A stretch of 34,864 nt of DNA, taken from the NCBI GenBank assembly GCA_026393015.1, contig JAPLBA010000052.1:1-34864 (forward strand), read 5' to 3'. Position numbers and translations under genes: made by a program. Below the pieces are notes generated by a model. That model was not told the origin of the DNA. It did not search any database and was given only the letters and a program-made list of their open reading frames with translations. Positions within the stretch are counted from its first letter, which is position 1; each line of letters begins with the position of its first letter. This document shows, in pieces, positions 1 to 11,434 of this stretch. This DNA is from Actinomycetota bacterium (lineage in GTDB: Bacteria > Actinomycetota > Actinomycetes > Nanopelagicales > Nanopelagicaceae).

Positions 1-1496
1 CACCAATGGCAGATCAAGTGAAGGCATTGCAAGCAGCCGGCATTAAAGTTGTTCCCACACTGACTGATGGCTCAGGAAAATTGGCAATGCAAAAAATTTT
101 GAGTGACGCCCCCAAACGTGCACAGTTGGTAAAGACCTTGGCGGACCTTGCAGTCAAAAATGGATTCGATGGTCTGGATTTAGATTGGGAGGGCTTTGCT
201 TTCACAGATGGCACGGCGTCATGGGCGGTGACTTCGCCACTCTGGACCACATTTGTAAAAGAACTTGCCATCAAGCTGCATGCACAGGGGCATATTCTTT
301 CGGTGACTACCCCCGAAGTTCGTGACCCAGCGTCTGGGAAAAAGGGCTACTGGGTTTATAACTGGCCGGAAATCGGGCCGGTAATTGATCGCCTCCGCAT
401 CATGACGTACGACTACTCGGTTGCTAATCCAGGACCAATCGGTCCGCTCTCCTGGGTGGATCAAGTTACTAAGTACGCAGCCACACTCATGGCGCCGTCC
501 AAGATTTGGGTCGGGGTACCTACTTATGGGCGAGATTGGGTTACTGCAGTGGATGGAACGTGTCCAGATGGCGTAGACCTCAAGGCTCCCAAAGGTGCCA
601 CTGCTGGCACAAAAGCAGTTGTTAATTCCAGAGATGCTGCGGCGCTTGCCGCAAGTTATCAAGCCACACCGGTGTGGACTGAGTCTTATGGTGAGTACTC
701 CTTTAATTACACCAAGGTCTATGCGCCCGAGGATGGCGCGGCGGAGAAGACTTGCGTCGTTACCCGGACCGTGTGGTACCAAGATGCTCGCTCGGTAGCC
801 GCACGTGCTGCCCTGGTGGCGAAATATAAAATTGGTGGAGTGGCCTTTTGGAGTTTGGGAATCGAAGATCCACTGACTTGGCCTTCAGTTCGACTTTATG
901 CAAAGACGATTGCTCCTGATGTTGTTCTAGGAAGCATTGATGCGCCATCAACTCCGGTTGATTTTGCGACACCGGTCACCCTTACGGCAACTTTCAATGT
1001 TTCTGATTCGCGCCCAGTCGTTGGGGCACCAATTTCATTTCAGATCATGCGAAATAGCGATACTGATTGGCGCGAAATTGCTACAGCGACAACTTCAGTA
1101 ACTGGGGTGGCCCAAATCAAATTGGTGGCTTCGCAATATGTGCAAGTGCGCGCAGTGGCGCCAGGAACCTGGGAGAGGCTGACCGGTACCTCGCCGGTAA
1201 AGAACATCGCAGTCCAGCGCCTTATTGGTTCTCTTGGGGTGAATGCGCCACGCCTCGGTTCTAAGGTCGTTGTGAAAGCCCAACTCTTGCCCGCCCAGGG
1301 CGTTGATGTCGTCCTAGAAGAGTGGAGAGACGGAGCTTGGGTGGGAGTTTCTTCAGGGGCCAGTGGAAATGACGGCGCTATTTTGCTCACCGCCACTGTG
1401 CGCCAAGCCGGATTCCACACATATCGCGTAAGCGCGCGCTCAGATAGCTACTTCGAAACCGTTTCAAGCCAAGCAATCTCCACAATCGTTAGATAA
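1..1496 (+). CDS. Glycoside hydrolase family 18-like protein with C-terminal Ig-like/beta-sandwich region (5' truncated by window edge)
   Basis: ORF open to the left edge. GH18 catalytic signature GFDGLDLDWEGF (DxxDxDxE), followed by YDYS and FWSLGIEDP motifs. Confidence 0.85.
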   Translation, partial: PMADQVKALQAAGIKVVPTLTDGSGKLAMQKILSDAPKRAQLVKTLADLAVKNGFDGLDLDWEGFAFTDGTASWAVTSPLWTTFVKELAIKLHAQGHILSVTTPEVRDPASGKKGYWVYNWPEIGPVIDRLRIMTYDYSVANPGPIGPLSWVDQVTKYAATLMAPSKIWVGVPTYGRDWVTAVDGTCPDGVDLKAPKGATAGTKAVVNSRDAAALAASYQATPVWTESYGEYSFNYTKVYAPEDGAAEKTCVVTRTVWYQDARSVAARAALVAKYKIGGVAFWSLGIEDPLTWPSVRLYAKTIAPDVVLGSIDAPSTPVDFATPVTLTATFNVSDSRPVVGAPISFQIMRNSDTDWREIATATTSVTGVAQIKLVASQYVQVRAVAPGTWERLTGTSPVKNIAVQRLIGSLGVNAPRLGSKVVVKAQLLPAQGVDVVLEEWRDGAWVGVSSGASGNDGAILLTATVRQAGFHTYRVSARSDSYFETVSSQAISTIVR

Positions 1497-1503
1497 TTAC
1501 TCC

Positions 1504-1794
1504 ATGGGTAGCACTTCCACGATTGTGGCCGAGCCAGAGGTTGACCTTCAGAATGCTCTTGCGCGGCCATGGAACATCATTGTCTGGAACGATCCGATCA
1601 ATCTCATGACCTATGTAACGCGAGTATTTATGATGGTTTTTGGGTACTCAAAAGAGAAATCTGAACGTCTCATGATGGAAGTGCATCACGATGGTAAATC
1701 ACTGGTAGCAAGCGGCGCCCGGGAAGCGATGGAGCAGGCCGTTACGCAATTGCATGAATATGGATTGTGGGCCACCTTGGAGCAGGCATCGTGA
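1504..1794 (+). CDS. clpS: ATP-dependent Clp protease adaptor ClpS
   Basis: PWNIIVWNDPINLMTYVTRVFMMVFGYS...HHDGKSLVASG is the typical ClpS core; 96 aa. Confidence 0.95.
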   Translation: MGSTSTIVAEPEVDLQNALARPWNIIVWNDPINLMTYVTRVFMMVFGYSKEKSERLMMEVHHDGKSLVASGAREAMEQAVTQLHEYGLWATLEQAS

Positions 1795-2252
1795 AGGTGT
1801 CCAAGTCCCACGGTGGTGTCAACCTTGAGCTGCTCGAAGGCGAACGCGACATACTGTTGCAATTGATTGACGACTTCCGTGAGTTTGTCATGAGCGAAGA
1901 TATTTCGGATCCCGCGGTCGCCCGGCTTTTCCCAGATGCCTATGAAGGCAATGAGGAGAGTGCTGAATTTCGGAAGTATTCAGAACCGGCGCTGAGGGAA
2001 AAGAAGGATCGCGATAGCGCCTACATTCGTTCCTGCCTCGAAGTATCTGGCGTGATCAGCATTAAAGAAATCGAAGTAGATTCGTGGCTCCGTGGGATTA
2101 ACGATTTGCGACTCACGTTGGGCACTCGCTTGGAGGTCACGGGTGATGAATTCGGCGGAGAAATCCCGGATGATGACCCGCAATCTTTTCTCTACTCGCT
2201 TTACGGTTGGCTCGGTTGGCTTCAGGGATCACTGCTCGAGGTAGAGTTCTAA
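1791..2252 (+). CDS. DUF2017 family protein
   Basis: Follows clpS in actinobacteria. GTG start at 1791 overlaps the clpS stop (GTGA), giving MKVSKSHGGVNLELLEGERDILLQLIDDF; the track's 1767 start is probably too long. Confidence 0.75.
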   Translation: MKVSKSHGGVNLELLEGERDILLQLIDDFREFVMSEDISDPAVARLFPDAYEGNEESAEFRKYSEPALREKKDRDSAYIRSCLEVSGVISIKEIEVDSWLRGINDLRLTLGTRLEVTGDEFGGEIPDDDPQSFLYSLYGWLGWLQGSLLEVEF

Positions 2253-2253
2253 C

Positions 2254-2664
2254 GTGCTTTCGATTTCACAAGAATTTGTTGACGCTATCTACGCGCATGC
2301 TCGCGCAGATCACCCCGATGAGGCGTGCGGCGTAATCGTAGGACCGGCAAGCACGGGTATCCCTACGCGCCACATACCGATGCGAAACGCGGCGATGTCA
2401 CCTACTTTTTATGAATTTGATTCCATGGAGATGCTCAAGCTCTATCGAGACCTGGACGATCGCGACGAAGTCCTAGTTGTTATCTATCACTCGCACACAT
2501 CGACGCAGGCCCACCCGTCTCGAACCGATATCGCCTATGCCTCTGAGCCAGATGCGCATTACGTTCTGGTATCTACCCGCGAAGAACTTGCAGGAGCGAA
2601 TGAGTTCCGGTCTTTCCGCATTGTCGACGGGGTGGCGACCGAGGAGCCCGTTCAAATTCGCTAA
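2254..2664 (+). CDS. mec: JAMM/Mov34 (M67) metalloprotease, Mec-like (CysO-cysteine peptidase type)
   Basis: JAMM motif: E...YHSHTSTQAHPSRTD (HxH...SxxD). Directly upstream of the cysO-like and cysM genes. GTG start. Confidence 0.85.
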   Translation: MLSISQEFVDAIYAHARADHPDEACGVIVGPASTGIPTRHIPMRNAAMSPTFYEFDSMEMLKLYRDLDDRDEVLVVIYHSHTSTQAHPSRTDIAYASEPDAHYVLVSTREELAGANEFRSFRIVDGVATEEPVQIR

Positions 2665-2679
2665 TTAGAGCGCACCCTT

Positions 2680-2685
2680 TAGGCT
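2680..2685 (+). promoter_or_regulatory. Putative -10 box TAGGCT, 6 nt upstream of GTG 2692 (leaderless candidate)
   Basis: TANNNT hexamer with N6 spacing to a start codon, as seen at several other genes in this window. Confidence 0.4.
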
Positions 2686-2691
2686 ATGGCT

Positions 2692-3931
<1,240 letters not shown>

Positions 3932-3940
3932 GCTAGGTCC

Positions 3941-4735
3941 ATGACCTCCGCGCCCATCGGTATCTTCGACTCCGGCGTGGGCGGGCTCACCGTGGCCCGG
4001 GCCATTCTTGATCAGCTGCCACATGAATCCATCATCTATGTGGGGGATACCGCACGTGGGCCGTATGGGCCACGGTCACTTGCTGAGGTACGTGAATTTT
4101 CACTTGAGATCATGGACCGGCTCGTTGCCGAAGGCGTAAAGGCCTTAGTGATTGCCTGCAACAGCGCAAGCGCGGCAGTTTTGCGCGATGCGCGTGAACG
4201 TTACGAAGTTCCAGTGATCGAAGTAATCCAACCAGCTGTGCGTCGAGCAGTCTCGGCAACACGTAATGGTCGTATTGGTGTCATAGGTACACGAGCCACG
4301 ATTGATTCACGCGCGTATAACGACGCGTTTGCCGCTGCTCCAAAATTGGAGATCATCTCAACGTCTTGTCCACTCTTTGTCGAGTATGTGGAGAGAGGCG
4401 AAACATCGGGTAGTGAAATCCTCACGATTGCTCGCGAATATCTTGCACCGATGTTAGCTGAAGAGATCGACACACTCGTTCTTGGATGTACGCACTACCC
4501 ACTTTTGACCGGCGTGCTCTCATACGTAGCAGGAAACGGTGTCACGCTGGTTTCTAGCGCAGAAGAGACTGCTAAAGATGTGTACCGCACTCTGCTCGAT
4601 CACGACATGCTGAGCAAAAGCGGTGAGCCTACGCATCAATTCCGCGCAACTGGCGAACCTGCCCCCTTCGCACATTTGGCAAGAAGGTTCCTCGGCCCCG
4701 AAGTCGGAAGTGTTACTCATCTTAATTTGAACTAA
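3941..4735 (+). CDS. murI: Glutamate racemase
   Basis: [40 protein letters not shown] are MurI signatures. Confidence 0.96.
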   Translation: MTSAPIGIFDSGVGGLTVARAILDQLPHESIIYVGDTARGPYGPRSLAEVREFSLEIMDRLVAEGVKALVIACNSASAAVLRDARERYEVPVIEVIQPAVRRAVSATRNGRIGVIGTRATIDSRAYNDAFAAAPKLEIISTSCPLFVEYVERGETSGSEILTIAREYLAPMLAEEIDTLVLGCTHYPLLTGVLSYVAGNGVTLVSSAEETAKDVYRTLLDHDMLSKSGEPTHQFRATGEPAPFAHLARRFLGPEVGSVTHLNLN

Positions 4736-4783
4736 TCATCTAAATTCTCTCTTCTCCGCCATCAAGATTGGTCCACGACTAGA

Positions 4784-4789
4784 TAGGGT
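4784..4789 (+). promoter_or_regulatory. Putative -10 box TAGGGT, N6 before rph ATG (leaderless candidate)
   Basis: TAGGGT-TGCCAC-ATG(4796). Confidence 0.45.
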
Positions 4790-4795
4790 TGCCAC

Positions 4796-5534
4796 ATGAC
4801 AACGAGACTCGATGGCCGCGCAAATAATCAACTCCGCGAAGTGAAGTTCACCCGCAATTGGTCAAACCATCCTGAAGGCAGCGTCCTCGTGGAATTTGGT
4901 GAGACGCGCGTGCTCTGCACCGCCTCTTTCACGGCAGGGGTGCCGCGTTGGCTCAAGGGCACTGGCAAAGGTTGGGTTACCTCTGAATACTCAATGCTTC
5001 CACGCGCCACGCACACACGCTCTGACCGCGAGAGCGTCAAGGGCAAGCTGGGCGGTCGCACTCAAGAGATTTCTCGCCTTATTGGTCGCTCGCTTCGTTC
5101 CATTATCGACATGAACGCGCTGGGAGAGAACACCATCGTCCTTGATTGCGATGTATTGCAGGCAGACGGCGGAACTCGTACTGCAGCTATCACCGGCGCA
5201 TATGTTGCGCTAGCAGATGCCATTGAGTGGGCCATCAAGGAAGGTCACATCAAAAAGTCACCACTGCATTCGAGTGTTGCGGCCATTAGCGTGGGCATCA
5301 TTGATGGTGTTCCTCGTTTAGATCTCTGCTACGAAGAAGATGTCCGCGCTGAAACCGATATGAACGTTGTATGCACTGGCGATGGCTGTATGCACTGGCG
5401 ATGGCACCTTTGTCGAGGTACAAGGAACGGCCGAAGGCGCACCATTCAATCGCGACCTGCTCAATGGTTTGCTCGATCTAGCAGTTGCTGGATGTGCAGA
5501 CCTCACTCGTCTTCAAGCTGCTGCGCTCGCTTAA
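4796..5534 (+). pseudogene. rph: Ribonuclease PH, frameshifted near the C-terminus by a 19-bp tandem duplication
   Basis: N-terminal ~190 codons are canonical RNase PH ([40 protein letters not shown]-type; [10 protein letters not shown]). After the duplication the ORF reads [15 protein letters not shown].... Removing one 19-bp copy restores [45 protein letters not shown] ending at 5534, 4 nt before rdgB. Confidence 0.9.
5368..5405 (+). repeat. Perfect 2 x 19-bp tandem duplication (TGTATGCACTGGCGATGGC)
   Basis: 5368-5386 and 5387-5405 are identical. 19 nt is not a multiple of 3, so the frame shifts. Confidence 0.98.
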
Positions 5535-5538
5535 TCCG

Positions 5539-6156
5539 ATGACGGATCGTCGAGTACTGCTGGCTACCAAGAATCAAGGAAAGCTCAAGGAGTTTCTGCG
5601 CATCATCACGGAGCTTCACGGCGAGAACTCTTTGGAGTTGCTCTCGGCTGATGATTTCCCAGATCTTGGTGATATTGAAGAGACCGGTGCAACCTTTATC
5701 GAAAATGCACTTCTCAAAGCGCGTGAGAGTTGTCGCATCACTGGTGTGGCTGCAATTGCCGACGACAGCGGCATATGTGTTGATGCACTTAACGGAATGC
5801 CCGGAATTTACTCGGCACGCTGGGCCGGTAGCCATGGAAATGACAGAGCAAATCTTGAGCTGCTTCTTGCGCAACTGAGCCACGTGCCTATCGATCGACG
5901 CACTGGCTCTTTTCGTTGCGCCGTGGCGCTGGTATTTCCAGATGGGCGCGAGTTAGTCGAAGAGGGCGTGATGCCTGGATACATCATTGATCAGCCCCGT
6001 GGAAGTGGTGGATTCGGCTACGACCCGATATTTGTTGCCGAAGGTTACGAACTTACGACAGCGGAATTATCGCCAAGCGAAAAAGATGCGATTAGCCATC
6101 GAGGGAAAGCTTTTCGCGCTCTGGCTCCGAAACTTCTTGAAATATTAAACGCGTAG
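5539..6156 (+). CDS. rdgB: RdgB/HAM1 family non-canonical purine NTP pyrophosphatase
   Basis: [55 protein letters not shown]. Internal start 5539 preferred over the 5485 ORF start, which lies inside rph. Confidence 0.94.
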   Translation: MTDRRVLLATKNQGKLKEFLRIITELHGENSLELLSADDFPDLGDIEETGATFIENALLKARESCRITGVAAIADDSGICVDALNGMPGIYSARWAGSHGNDRANLELLLAQLSHVPIDRRTGSFRCAVALVFPDGRELVEEGVMPGYIIDQPRGSGGFGYDPIFVAEGYELTTAELSPSEKDAISHRGKAFRALAPKLLEILNA

Positions 6157-6176
6157 GAACAATTCATAAATATTGT

Positions 6177-6260
6177 TGGTGCGGGAGGCGGGACTTGAAC
6201 CCGCACGTCCGAAGACACAGGTTCCTAAGACCTGCGTGTCTGCCATTTCACCACTCCCGC
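6177..6260 (-). tRNA. tRNA-Leu (anticodon UAG), CCA encoded
   Basis: Reverse complement GCGGGAGTGGTGAAATGGCAGACACGCAGGTCTTAGGAACCTGTGTCTTCGGACGTGCGGGTTCAAGTCCCGCCTCCCGCACCA. Acceptor stem GCGGGAG/CTCCCGC, TPsiC arm GGTTCAAGTCC, anticodon loop CTTAGGA. Confidence 0.93.
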
Positions 6261-6334
6261 AAGAGTTCTTAAAAGATCTCCCGAAGGAGCGCAAGAACCT
6301 GCCCACTCTAGCGCGTGGGGTAGCCTCTGATCAC

Positions 6335-6679
6335 ATGAGCGATTCGCCGGATAGTCCACTGCCTATCAAGATGCTGCACGACCGAGTCATGGTCTCCACC
6401 GACGGGGTAGAAGGCGAGCGGAGATCCTTAAGTGGCATCGTCATTCCCGCCACAGCCTCAGTGGGAAAGCGGCTGGCTTGGGCTGTAGTGGTGGCCACCG
6501 GCCCCAACGTGCGCTCCTTAGAGGTGGGTGATCGAGTGCTCTATGACCCAGAAGATCCCAATGGCCAGGGTGAGGTTGAGGTCCGCGGGCAGAGTTATAC
6601 GCTGCTGCGAGAGCGAGATATTCACGCGATGGCCTCACCAAGATTGGGTGACATTGCGGGCACTGGGCTCTACCTTTAG
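6335..6679 (+). CDS. GroES-like co-chaperonin family protein
   Basis: PLPIKMLHDRVMVSTDGVEGERRSLSGIVIPATA...GKRLAWAVVVATGPNVRSLEVGDRVLYDPED. Start taken at ATG 6335; the 6173 ORF start is inside the antisense tRNA. Confidence 0.8.
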   Translation: MSDSPDSPLPIKMLHDRVMVSTDGVEGERRSLSGIVIPATASVGKRLAWAVVVATGPNVRSLEVGDRVLYDPEDPNGQGEVEVRGQSYTLLRERDIHAMASPRLGDIAGTGLYL

Positions 6680-6682
6680 CCC

Positions 6683-7513
6683 ATGTTGATTTCATCGAAG
6701 AAGAACCCTGCACTTCAAATCATCTCGGCCATCCTGCTTGCCATAACTCTCTCGCTCTCAATTCTTTCCGTGGGGCTTTGGTGGACTCTGTTGCGCGGGG
6801 GAGCCGCTGGTGACATTTCCCGTTCGGCGGTGGCCGATCCGCATGTACAACGCGGCCTAGCCATTGAGTTGCTCAATAAGTTTGCCGAAGGTGCCGATCC
6901 ACAAACTGCGACCTTGATTGAAGAGAAGCGTGCAGATTTAGAATTGACACTCGACAAAGTCTTGGCCGATCCCGCTACTGCAGAGAAGATCAGTGCGATT
7001 GCGAATTCGGTAGCCGATGCGCTCGCTTCTGATCGTGGAAAAGTAAGCGTCGATGTACGTCCAATCCTTACCGACGCACTCAATGCACTCAACACAGAAC
7101 TCGGCAATGAGAAAGTCTCTGACGCTGATCTAGCGGATATGAAACCGATAGTCCTAGGTGAAGATTCCCCGCTCCCGAATTTGAAATCGGCAAAGAATAA
7201 GGCTACGTCGTTTGCCGCTGTTAGCGCTCTGCTCGCGATCGGATTTGGCTTTCTCTACTTCCTCTTCACTAGGCGTCGGAGTTTGAGCTTCGCCATCTTT
7301 GGACTCTCAGAAGGCGTCGTCTTTTTACTCATCTCACTCCTCGTCCCGAAAGTAGCCAATTCACAAGTAGGTGAAGGGCTAGCCAACTCTCTCGCGGGAG
7401 TCGTGGTTGCCAAGGTCTTCTCTGGTCCGTTAACTCTCTCGATCATTTCGATATTGCTCGGAGTTGCTCTGATGCTTCGTCACATCTTAAAGAGCCGTAA
7501 AGTAGCGGCATGA
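6683..7513 (+). CDS. Hypothetical membrane protein (N-terminal TM, extracytoplasmic helical domain, C-terminal TMs)
   Basis: Hydrophobic segments IISAILLAITLSLSILSVGLWW, AAVSALLAIGFGFLYFLF, FAIFGLSEGVVFLLISLLV, LTLSIISILLGVALML. Confidence 0.7.
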   Translation: MLISSKKNPALQIISAILLAITLSLSILSVGLWWTLLRGGAAGDISRSAVADPHVQRGLAIELLNKFAEGADPQTATLIEEKRADLELTLDKVLADPATAEKISAIANSVADALASDRGKVSVDVRPILTDALNALNTELGNEKVSDADLADMKPIVLGEDSPLPNLKSAKNKATSFAAVSALLAIGFGFLYFLFTRRRSLSFAIFGLSEGVVFLLISLLVPKVANSQVGEGLANSLAGVVVAKVFSGPLTLSIISILLGVALMLRHILKSRKVAA

Positions 7514-8463
7514 GAGCCATTCAAATTACCGAGTTCGGTGGGCCCGAAGTGCTCACCTTGGTTGATCTTCCTACGCCCACAGCTGGGGAAGGAGAAGTAC
7601 TCATCGAAGTGAGCGCGTGTGGAATTAACTACGCAGATTCTCACCAGGCAGAGAACTCATATCTCGCTCCGCAATCACTCCCGCTTATTCCTGGAGCTGA
7701 GGTAGTGGGACGAGATGCGAGCGGCCAACGCGTCGTTGCTCTTGTTCCAGGCGGCGGTTACGCGGAAGTAGTAGCGGCGCCAAAGGCTCTTACATTCCCT
7801 ATTCCTGATGGCGTCAGTGATGGTGCGGCGCTCGCAGCAATTTTGCAAGGAACAACTGCATATCACTTACTTCGCACTAGCTCTCATATGCAAAGCGGTG
7901 AGAGCGTTGTGGTGCATGCCGCCGCCGGTGGAGTGGGAACTATTGCTGTGCAACTTGCCAAACTCTGGGGAGCAAAAGTAATTGGCAGCGCATCGTCTGC
8001 TGATAAGCGAGCGCTGGTGACTTCACTCGGCGCAGATGCTGTGGTTGATCCTGAAGTTGAGGATCTCACCGCTGCCATCGTGGCCGCGAACGGTGGAAAG
8101 AAAGTAAATATCGTTCTCGAAATGGCAGGCGGAAAAGTTTTCGATCAAAGTTTGCAGGCGCTCGCGCCATTTGGACGTTTGGTTACGTTCGGAATGGCTT
8201 CGCGCACTATGTCCAAACCCATAAATCCTGGCGCGCTTATGGGAACTTCGCGCGCAGTGATTGGGTTTTGGTTAGTGCATTGCATGGCTCGCCCCGATCG
8301 CATGATTGCCCCACAACTTGCCGAACTCTTCGAATTGATGGAGTCCGGAAAGATCAGGGCGGTTGTCGGTGGCAGTTACCCGCTCTCGGAGGCAAGGCGC
8401 GCTCACGAAGATCTGCGAGGACGCAAAACCACCGGAAAGGTATTCCTCGATCCCAAGTTGTAA
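7510..8463 (+). CDS. Zinc-independent medium-chain dehydrogenase/reductase (NADPH:quinone oxidoreductase-like)
   Basis: MRAIQITEFGGPEVL...EVSACGINYADSH...VVVHAAAGGVGTIAVQLAKLWGAKVIGSAS; ATGA overlap with the upstream gene. Confidence 0.9.
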   Translation: MRAIQITEFGGPEVLTLVDLPTPTAGEGEVLIEVSACGINYADSHQAENSYLAPQSLPLIPGAEVVGRDASGQRVVALVPGGGYAEVVAAPKALTFPIPDGVSDGAALAAILQGTTAYHLLRTSSHMQSGESVVVHAAAGGVGTIAVQLAKLWGAKVIGSASSADKRALVTSLGADAVVDPEVEDLTAAIVAANGGKKVNIVLEMAGGKVFDQSLQALAPFGRLVTFGMASRTMSKPINPGALMGTSRAVIGFWLVHCMARPDRMIAPQLAELFELMESGKIRAVVGGSYPLSEARRAHEDLRGRKTTGKVFLDPKL

Positions 8464-8512
8464 ACCGTAAGAAGTTAATAAGAGTCCCACATGAGCCTAG
8501 GAAGCGAGCGCC

Positions 8513-8875
8513 ATGAATAAGTTCAATCGATGGCTCGGAGCAAAGATCACCGATCTCGTGGGCACGATGTGGTGCGCCTACCTCTTCGCGGCGATTGCAC
8601 TCATCTCACTTCCGGCAGCTATTTCTTCACACAGCCTGATCATCATCGTGGCTTGGGTTGCCCAAACTTTTCTTCAGTTGGTGCTCCTCTCCATCATCAT
8701 GGTGGGACAGTCCGTCTCCTCGGAGGCAGTTGCTCAAAAGATTACGGAGACTCATACAGCGTCCTTGGCCGAGTTCGAGTTGGCCAAGGAGGCGCGCGCT
8801 TTTGCTGCCGAGGAGCTCGCAGAGTTGAAGGCGATTACTGCGGCGGTCCATGCCAAAGTGCACGGCTCTCAATAG
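8513..8875 (+). CDS. Small membrane protein with two TMs and a C-terminal helical tail
   Basis: TM-like MWCAYLFAAIALISLPAAISS and LIIIVAWVAQTFLQLVLLSIIMVG; Ala/Glu-rich tail. Confidence 0.6.
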   Translation: MNKFNRWLGAKITDLVGTMWCAYLFAAIALISLPAAISSHSLIIIVAWVAQTFLQLVLLSIIMVGQSVSSEAVAQKITETHTASLAEFELAKEARAFAAEELAELKAITAAVHAKVHGSQ

Positions 8876-8977
8876 CGGAGTGATTCCTGACGAATTCTGC
8901 GAAAACCTTGGGAACCCCACGGAGAATGGCAGACCAGTCACAGAGTTTTCACAGGATCGCGCTCAATCCTCGTCCTC

Positions 8978-11434
8978 ATGAGCAAAGGGAAAATTCGCGT
9001 TGTCATCGTCAACCTTCTCCTCCTAGCGGTAGTTGCGGCTGCTGCCGCTTGGGGATGGAAGACCCTCCATCCGGCCGTTGTAGTGGACGCCAATGTGCAA
9101 ACCACCACGGTGAGCACTGGATCTATCTCCGCATCCGTCTCGGCGAGCGGCAAAGTGGTGAGCCCAGGTGATATTGCCGTCGCACCGACGGTGAGCGGAA
9201 CCCTGATCGCGGTAAATGTGGCGGTCGGCCAACACGTGACACAAGGGCAAGTCCTGGCGCAGGTAGATCCAGCCAGCCAAAAGCAGGCGCTGGAGCAAGC
9301 GATCAACGGCCAGACAACTGCAAAGAATGCGCTACTCAACGCGCAGACTGCTCTCGATAAGTTAAAGAAAGTCAAGACCGCAGACGAAATCAAACAAGCT
9401 GAATTGCAAATGGCGCAGCAGAAGGCGAATGTAGATTCTGCTCAACAGACTTTGGACGATCAAACCGTCTTGCTGGCAGCTAACGTTGCTACTTACCAAG
9501 CCACAGTAGATGCCGCTAAGAAATCGCTCGACGACACGACCGCAAATCAAGCTGATGCTGCCGTGGGTTACCAAAACTCAGTTGATGCCGCGAAGACAAA
9601 TCTTGACGCTTCGCAGACAACTTTTGATAACTACTCCAGAATCTTTTCTGGTCTTACCTTAGATTTCTGTAACTCCCTCTCAGTTACTTCGAGCAATTGC
9701 ACGACTTACCTAGGCAATTACAACTCCCTTCAGAGTTCGAAGAACTCATACAACAATGCCTTGCTGAGCCAAAAGACAAGTTTGAAGAAAGACGCTCAGA
9801 CTTTGGCTGGGTTGCAAGTGGCTTATCAAAACGCGATCACGAGTCAAACAACAAATCTAAAGAAAGATGCTATCTCGCTTGCAAATTATAAGAAGGCTGT
9901 CGTTACTGCTAAGGCTTCTTACGACTTATATGTGACGCAGCAAGCCATTGCGAATGCACCGGCAACTCAGGCAGATCTGGACGCAGCTCAACGAGCCATC
10001 GATGCAGCGGCGGCAGGAATTAAGTCAGCGCAAGCCTCATATGACACAGCCTCCCGCAATCTCGCAGGCACAACTGTGAAGGCGCCAGTTGAGGGAGATG
10101 TTGCCTCTATATCTGCCTCTATTGGCCAGAACGCACCGACTGCCACCAATAAAACAAGTGGCGTTGTCAGTGGATTCATTGTTCTTACCAATGTAAGCGC
10201 GCTCAGGGTGCAAGCGAGTTTCTCTGAAGCAGATGCCTCAAAGATCGTGGCAGGGCAGGCGACGAGTTACTCATTTGAAGCCATGCCGAGCGTTACGGCA
10301 GTCGGAACGGTTGCTCGCGTAGATATTTTGCCAACCACTACCAATAACGTGGTGACCTACGCCGTAGATATGGATATCACTGGTGGAGTGCCAGGCTTAA
10401 AGCCCGGCATGACTACAACAGCCACCATCACTACTGGAAATGTCCCGAGCGCGCTTCGAGTCACTGCGCAAGCAGTCACTACTCGTGGCACGACCTCGAC
10501 GGTGCGCCTAGTAAAGACGATCAAGGGAAAGCAAACCTTCACTACGACTCCAGTGGTAGTGGGACTTAAGGGTGACTCCTTTGTGGAGATTCAATCTGGC
10601 GTTAAGGAAGGCGACATCGTCGCTCTCAATGCCGCCGCGCAATCCACTATCTCTAGCAATGGTTTTGCAAGAGGCGGGGTCCCTGCTGGAATCGGAGCTG
10701 GCGGTGTAACTGTCGGCGGCGGTGGCGGCGGACGGATGACAGCCGTTATCGATGTCCGTAACGTCATCAAGCGCTACGGCGTAGGGGATGCGGCCATCTT
10801 TGCCCTCAACGATGTTTCATTGAGCATCGAACAGGGGGAGTACGTGGCGATCATGGGGCCATCTGGCTCTGGTAAATCCACGCTTATGAACATTATGGGC
10901 GCTCTCGATAATGTGACTGCTGGAGAATATTTTCTAGATGGAATCGACGTCTCTTCCCTTGGCGAAAATGAACTCTCAATTGTGAGGGGTAGAAAAATCG
11001 GTTTCATCTTTCAATCATTTAACTTGGTTCCCCGTACATCAGCGTTAGCCAATGTGGAATTACCGCTTGCTTACCAAGGGATTAAATTGAAAGAGCGCCG
11101 AATGCGTGCATTGAAGGCGCTTGATCTCGTGGGTCTCTCAGATCGTGTCAATCACGAACCGACTGAGCTCTCTGGCGGACAACAACAGCGGGCGGCAGTT
11201 GCACGAGCCCTCGTTACGCGGCCCGCCCTTTTGCTTGCCGATGAGCCGACAGGTGCTCTTGATTCCAAATCGACGGAAGATTTACTCGATCTCTTTGATC
11301 AAATTAATGAGGCTGGACGTACGGTTGTCGTCATCACGCACGAGAATGATGTGGCAGCGCGTGCAAAACGTATTATTCGAATGCGAGATGGCAAGATTAT
11401 TGAAGATGTACTGAATGCGAAGAAGATCGCATGA
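8978..11434 (+). CDS. Single ORF joining a HlyD/MacA-type membrane fusion protein (aa ~1-586) and a MacB-type ABC ATPase (from ATG 10736)
   Basis: N-terminal TM, biotinyl-lipoyl-like segments and long coiled coil; Gly-rich linker [12 protein letters not shown]; then [15 protein letters not shown]..., Walker [10 protein letters not shown], signature [15 protein letters not shown], Walker B LLLADEPT. No stop codon between the parts. Confidence 0.85.
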   Translation: MSKGKIRVVIVNLLLLAVVAAAAAWGWKTLHPAVVVDANVQTTTVSTGSISASVSASGKVVSPGDIAVAPTVSGTLIAVNVAVGQHVTQGQVLAQVDPASQKQALEQAINGQTTAKNALLNAQTALDKLKKVKTADEIKQAELQMAQQKANVDSAQQTLDDQTVLLAANVATYQATVDAAKKSLDDTTANQADAAVGYQNSVDAAKTNLDASQTTFDNYSRIFSGLTLDFCNSLSVTSSNCTTYLGNYNSLQSSKNSYNNALLSQKTSLKKDAQTLAGLQVAYQNAITSQTTNLKKDAISLANYKKAVVTAKASYDLYVTQQAIANAPATQADLDAAQRAIDAAAAGIKSAQASYDTASRNLAGTTVKAPVEGDVASISASIGQNAPTATNKTSGVVSGFIVLTNVSALRVQASFSEADASKIVAGQATSYSFEAMPSVTAVGTVARVDILPTTTNNVVTYAVDMDITGGVPGLKPGMTTTATITTGNVPSALRVTAQAVTTRGTTSTVRLVKTIKGKQTFTTTPVVVGLKGDSFVEIQSGVKEGDIVALNAAAQSTISSNGFARGGVPAGIGAGGVTVGGGGGGRMTAVIDVRNVIKRYGVGDAAIFALNDVSLSIEQGEYVAIMGPSGSGKSTLMNIMGALDNVTAGEYFLDGIDVSSLGENELSIVRGRKIGFIFQSFNLVPRTSALANVELPLAYQGIKLKERRMRALKALDLVGLSDRVNHEPTELSGGQQQRAAVARALVTRPALLLADEPTGALDSKSTEDLLDLFDQINEAGRTVVVITHENDVAARAKRIIRMRDGKIIEDVLNAKKIA

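Noticed and set aside
5485-5538. Upstream start of the rdgB ORF ([18 protein letters not shown])
   Set aside because: Lies inside the restored rph reading frame; the conserved RdgB N-terminus begins at [12 protein letters not shown] (5539).
6173-6334. N-terminal extension of the GroES-like ORF (MLVREAGLEPARPKTQVPKTCVSAISPLPQ...)
   Set aside because: This is the translated antisense of the tRNA-Leu gene, a classic false annotation (GLEPARP...). True start taken as ATG 6335.
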